A DNA stretch of 8,700 nucleotides, from the NCBI GenBank assembly GCA_903970295.1, contig CAJCHQ010000363.1, positions 1 to 8,700 of the forward strand, read 5' to 3'. This stretch comes from Bryobacterales bacterium. GTDB lineage: Bacteria; Cyanobacteriota; Vampirovibrionia; Obscuribacterales; Obscuribacteraceae. The notes below the pieces were generated by a model. That model had not been told where the DNA came from. It made no database searches and was given only the letters and a program-made list of their open reading frames with translations. Shown piece after piece: positions 6,497 to 8,700 of this stretch. A program made the position numbers and the translations under genes. Position 1 is the stretch's first letter; each line of letters opens with the position of its first letter.

Positions 6497-8122
6497 ATGG
6501 GGCAGAACCACAACGATAAAAACACCTCGCCTGGTGACAATGAAGAAATGGTCGATGCAAATCGACTCCAACAGAACGACCTTCCGGACGGCGAGGCTGC
6601 GACCACTTTCGAGCAATTTGAAATCAGTCTGGGGGTGCAACTCGATAATTCATCCGGCCCGTTGACGTCCCAGAACATATTGCCTGTCACAAGCGGTGGC
6701 GGTCTACCCTCACAGACGCCAAAAACTACTTATGTGCCGCTTGCACCGCACGACGCCGAGGCTCAGACTGACGAACCTTTACCTCCGATTTGGCCGGCAT
6801 TGACTCCGCCCGACTCGAATCTATGGTCAGGTGCTCATCCGCCTAACTGGCTGTCTAGTTTGCAGACAGCAGCAAAGCCACTGCCACTCAAACCGCCGTC
6901 AGCGCCGCCGACATCTCCCGCGGTCAATTTTCAACAACCGATACAGTCATGGGCGCCGGGCTTAGAACCGGGCTCAGATGCGCACAATCAGTCTGAAAAT
7001 ACGGCGGCTGTCAATGTCGCACCCATCGGTCCGATCTCGTCGGACGGTTATCCAACTTTGGATCGGACCCTATCGACGACTCGAACAAATTTACTTGACC
7101 CGGACTCCCAAGCTACCGAGTTCGTTTCTAGCGAGACGGCTGCGCATTTGGAAAGTGAGCGAGACCGCGAATCTTCCACAAAAAAAGGGTTCTTCGAATC
7201 TGTAAAAAGTGCGATTGCGTCTGTACCGCGAAGAAACTTAATCGGTGGCATCTTTGCACTGTCGGTGGTGGCAGGATTAATGCTCTGCGTGCATTTGGGC
7301 TGCTTGCCTTTGCCCAATGAGAGCTCGAGCTGGCGTTTGCCGAATCCTTTTCATTTAGAGAGCGGCGACATGCGAGCCGCCAATGCGCTGCTTTCTGAGA
7401 ATCAATATGCCAGTGCCATCAAAGGCTTTACCAGTGTTTTGGAGAAAGAACCGCAATCGGTCGAGGGTCTTCAGGGCAGGGGGAAATCCTACTTCGGCAT
7501 GCGTCTTTATCGGCAAGCGGTGGATGATTTTAGCAGCGCGCTCAGCTTAGAACCTCGCTCCACAGCGGCCAGGCTGGATCGCGGCGCGGCGCTGTTCTAC
7601 CTCGGTGATTATACAAAAGCTCGACAAGATTATGACGCAATTATCGCTATCGATCCGAAAAATGCTTTTGCTTACTTCAATCGCGGTCTCTGCGAGTCCA
7701 AGCAAAGCGACTTCACTCACGCGGTCAAAGATTTAGATCGAGCAATTGAATTGAAAGCAAATTATAGCGATGCATACGACGAATTAGCCGCCGTCTTTTG
7801 CCGTCAGGGCAGCCTGAAAAGAGCGATTGCCACATTCTCATTGTCGATTCAAGTTGACCCTAAATCGGCTAAAGCTTATTTCAACCGAGGCAATGTCTAC
7901 CATCAAGATAAAGATAATGCCTCTGCCATAACTGACTATTCGAAAGCGATCCAACTCAATCCCTCACACCCCGAATATTTCAATAATCGAGGATACGCGT
8001 ACTTGGAGAGCAAACAGCCCGAAAAAGCCATCGCTGATTTTTCTTCCGCGCTGAGCCTTGATCCTGACTATAAACTAGCCAAAGCCAATTTGAAGACTGC
8101 CAAAGAAAGCCTGAAACACTAG
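6497..8122 (+). CDS. Single-pass membrane protein with proline-rich N-terminal region and TPR domain
   Basis: A 541-residue protein of unknown role. Residues 1-225 are low in order-promoting residues and rich in Pro, Ser, Thr and Gln (for example LPLKPPSAPPTSPAV near 129-143), so probably disordered. A basic stretch (KKGFFESVKSA, PRRN) precedes one membrane segment at about 248-270 (LIGGIFALSVVAGLMLCVHL). By the positive-inside rule the N-terminal half is cytoplasmic and the C-terminal half lies outside the membrane. From about 290 to 525 there are roughly seven 34-residue tetratricopeptide repeats, the first degenerate; typical units are AYFNRGNVYHQDKDNASAI and YFNNRGYAYLESKQPEKAI. TPRs bind partner proteins, so a scaffold or assembly role is likely but the partner cannot be read from context. 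No enzyme motif is seen. It has its own promoter. No clear terminator separates it from the next gene, so some read-through is possible. The fold assignment is firm; the function is not. Confidence 0.88.
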   Translation: MGQNHNDKNTSPGDNEEMVDANRLQQNDLPDGEAATTFEQFEISLGVQLDNSSGPLTSQNILPVTSGGGLPSQTPKTTYVPLAPHDAEAQTDEPLPPIWPALTPPDSNLWSGAHPPNWLSSLQTAAKPLPLKPPSAPPTSPAVNFQQPIQSWAPGLEPGSDAHNQSENTAAVNVAPIGPISSDGYPTLDRTLSTTRTNLLDPDSQATEFVSSETAAHLESERDRESSTKKGFFESVKSAIASVPRRNLIGGIFALSVVAGLMLCVHLGCLPLPNESSSWRLPNPFHLESGDMRAANALLSENQYASAIKGFTSVLEKEPQSVEGLQGRGKSYFGMRLYRQAVDDFSSALSLEPRSTAARLDRGAALFYLGDYTKARQDYDAIIAIDPKNAFAYFNRGLCESKQSDFTHAVKDLDRAIELKANYSDAYDELAAVFCRQGSLKRAIATFSLSIQVDPKSAKAYFNRGNVYHQDKDNASAITDYSKAIQLNPSHPEYFNNRGYAYLESKQPEKAIADFSSALSLDPDYKLAKANLKTAKESLKH

Positions 8123-8151
8123 CGCGCTGCGGCTTTGTCAAATCGAGCGCG
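8123..8151. repeat. Weak inverted repeat after the TPR gene (CGCGCT / AGCGCG)
   Basis: Six-base complementary arms (8123-8128 and 8146-8151) with a 17-nt gap, directly after the stop codon and with no T-tract. Poor as a terminator; recorded because nothing better ends the TPR transcript. Confidence 0.2.
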
Positions 8152-8163
8152 ATTGTGGAAGGC

Positions 8164-8172
8164 TGGCATAAT
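8164..8172 (+). promoter_or_regulatory. Possible extended -10 promoter for the mqnC-like gene
   Basis: TGGCATAAT has the TGn extension and 5 of 6 matches to TATAAT, about 95 nt before the ATG at 8266. No good -35 hexamer at 17 bp. Candidate only. Confidence 0.3.
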
Positions 8173-8265
8173 TTGAACATTTGCTGCAATTTGTCCCTTT
8201 CAGTGTAAATCGTCCCTGAAGAAGGTCATAATTGCCTGGACCCCAGCCGCATCAGAGTCACTGGC

Positions 8266-8700
8266 ATGAGCAACACCAACAGTTTCGAAAAGATAGAGCA
8301 CTGCATACAGAGTCAATCCCGGATCAGCAGAGATGATGCCCAATGGCTTTGGCTCAATGCTTCCGACGAACAGTTGCAGGCACTGGCTAATCAGGTTCGT
8401 GCTCGCTTTCATGAGCCGGGTCAAGCTACGTATCTGCTAATGCGGATTGTCAACTACACCAATGTCTGTGTCGCCAAATGCGACTACTGTTCTTTTTATC
8501 GTTTGCCTAAAGCTCCAGACACCTACGTGCGTTCAAAAGAGTGGATATTCGAGCGCATCGATGAATTGATGGAAATGGGTGGCGATTTGTTTGCTTTTAA
8601 TGGCGGTTTCAACCCCGAGCTCAAAATCGACTACTACGTCGATTTGTTCGGTTCGATTCGGCAACGATACAAAGATCAAATCGAATTTTATGCAATGACT
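8266..8700 (+). CDS. mqnC: MqnC-like radical SAM protein (cyclic dehypoxanthinyl futalosine synthase), N-terminal part
   Basis: Radical SAM enzymes of the MqnC type cyclise dehypoxanthine futalosine in the futalosine route to menaquinone. The 145 visible codons contain the 4Fe-4S motif C68-x3-C72-x2-C75 within YTNVCVAKCDYCSFYRLP, the hallmark arrangement of the MqnC/MqnE/CofH group. NVCVAKCDYCSFYR together with the following PDTYVRS fits MqnC better than MqnE, whose motif usually reads NHCVNRCKFC. The GGFNPELKIDYYVDLF block (113-128) matches the GG-x2-P-x-L-x3-YY-x-D element of the family, but FNGG stands where QGG is usual. The gene is cut by the right edge; full members are about 350-380 residues. 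The ATG at 8266 gives the N-terminal helix expected for the family, but its ribosome binding site is weak (AGAG at 8254-8257). A stronger AAGAAGGT lies at 8219-8226, 9 nt before an in-frame CTG at 8236. A diverged paralog in the same superfamily remains possible. Confidence 0.82.
   Translation, partial: MSNTNSFEKIEHCIQSQSRISRDDAQWLWLNASDEQLQALANQVRARFHEPGQATYLLMRIVNYTNVCVAKCDYCSFYRLPKAPDTYVRSKEWIFERIDELMEMGGDLFAFNGGFNPELKIDYYVDLFGSIRQRYKDQIEFYAMT

Noticed and set aside
8200..8424. 74-codon minus-strand frame near the right edge
   Set aside because: Overlaps the radical SAM gene in antisense; no domain and no ribosome binding site.

Overview
The window is ordinary chromosomal DNA with compact, mostly single-copy housekeeping genes. 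I see no insertion sequence, CRISPR array, tRNA or rRNA, and no phage-like gene. Codon use and base composition (about half GC) look even across the main genes. The organism is a bacterium. The gene set (Kup potassium carrier, HtpX, PepF, a futalosine-pathway MqnC-like radical SAM enzyme, and a proline-rich membrane TPR protein) would suit a Candidatus Obscuribacter-like member of Vampirovibrionia (Melainabacteria). That placement is a guess from gene content and protein style; no marker gene here proves it.

Layout, left to right: (1) 1-793, minus: the N-terminal 264 codons of a Kup-type K+ uptake protein, running off the left edge. (2) 794-1513: a 720-bp stretch with the kup leader, an inverted repeat, a 12-bp palindrome and one doubtful small minus-strand ORF. 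(3) 1514-2728, plus: an ADP-ribosylglycohydrolase (DraG-like) with an extra C-terminal segment I do not recognise. (4) 2729-2960: a convergent junction with one hairpin for the plus gene and a very clear U-tract terminator for the minus genes. (5) 2961-4772 and 4884-5921, both minus: an oligoendopeptidase F-like M3 zinc peptidase preceded by an HtpX-like M48 membrane zinc peptidase, probably co-transcribed htpX to pepF, with a strong hairpin in the 111-bp gap. (6) 5922-6490: a divergent intergenic region with a good sigma70-type promoter for the rightward gene. (7) 6497-8122, plus: a one-pass membrane protein with a disordered proline-rich N-terminal half and about seven TPRs. (8) 8266-8700, plus: the start of an MqnC-like radical SAM protein (menaquinone synthesis by the futalosine route), cut by the right edge.

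Functional links are limited. The two metallopeptidases make a plausible membrane-protein/peptide turnover pair (HtpX cuts damaged membrane proteins, PepF degrades oligopeptides). The other genes look like independent units. I found no convincing multi-gene novel system. The best leads are the ADP-ribosylhydrolase tail, the hairpin between the two peptidases, the TPR membrane protein, and the unusual motif residues of the MqnC-like protein. Two start codons were moved downstream of the longest ORF on ribosome-binding-site evidence (pepF and the TPR gene).
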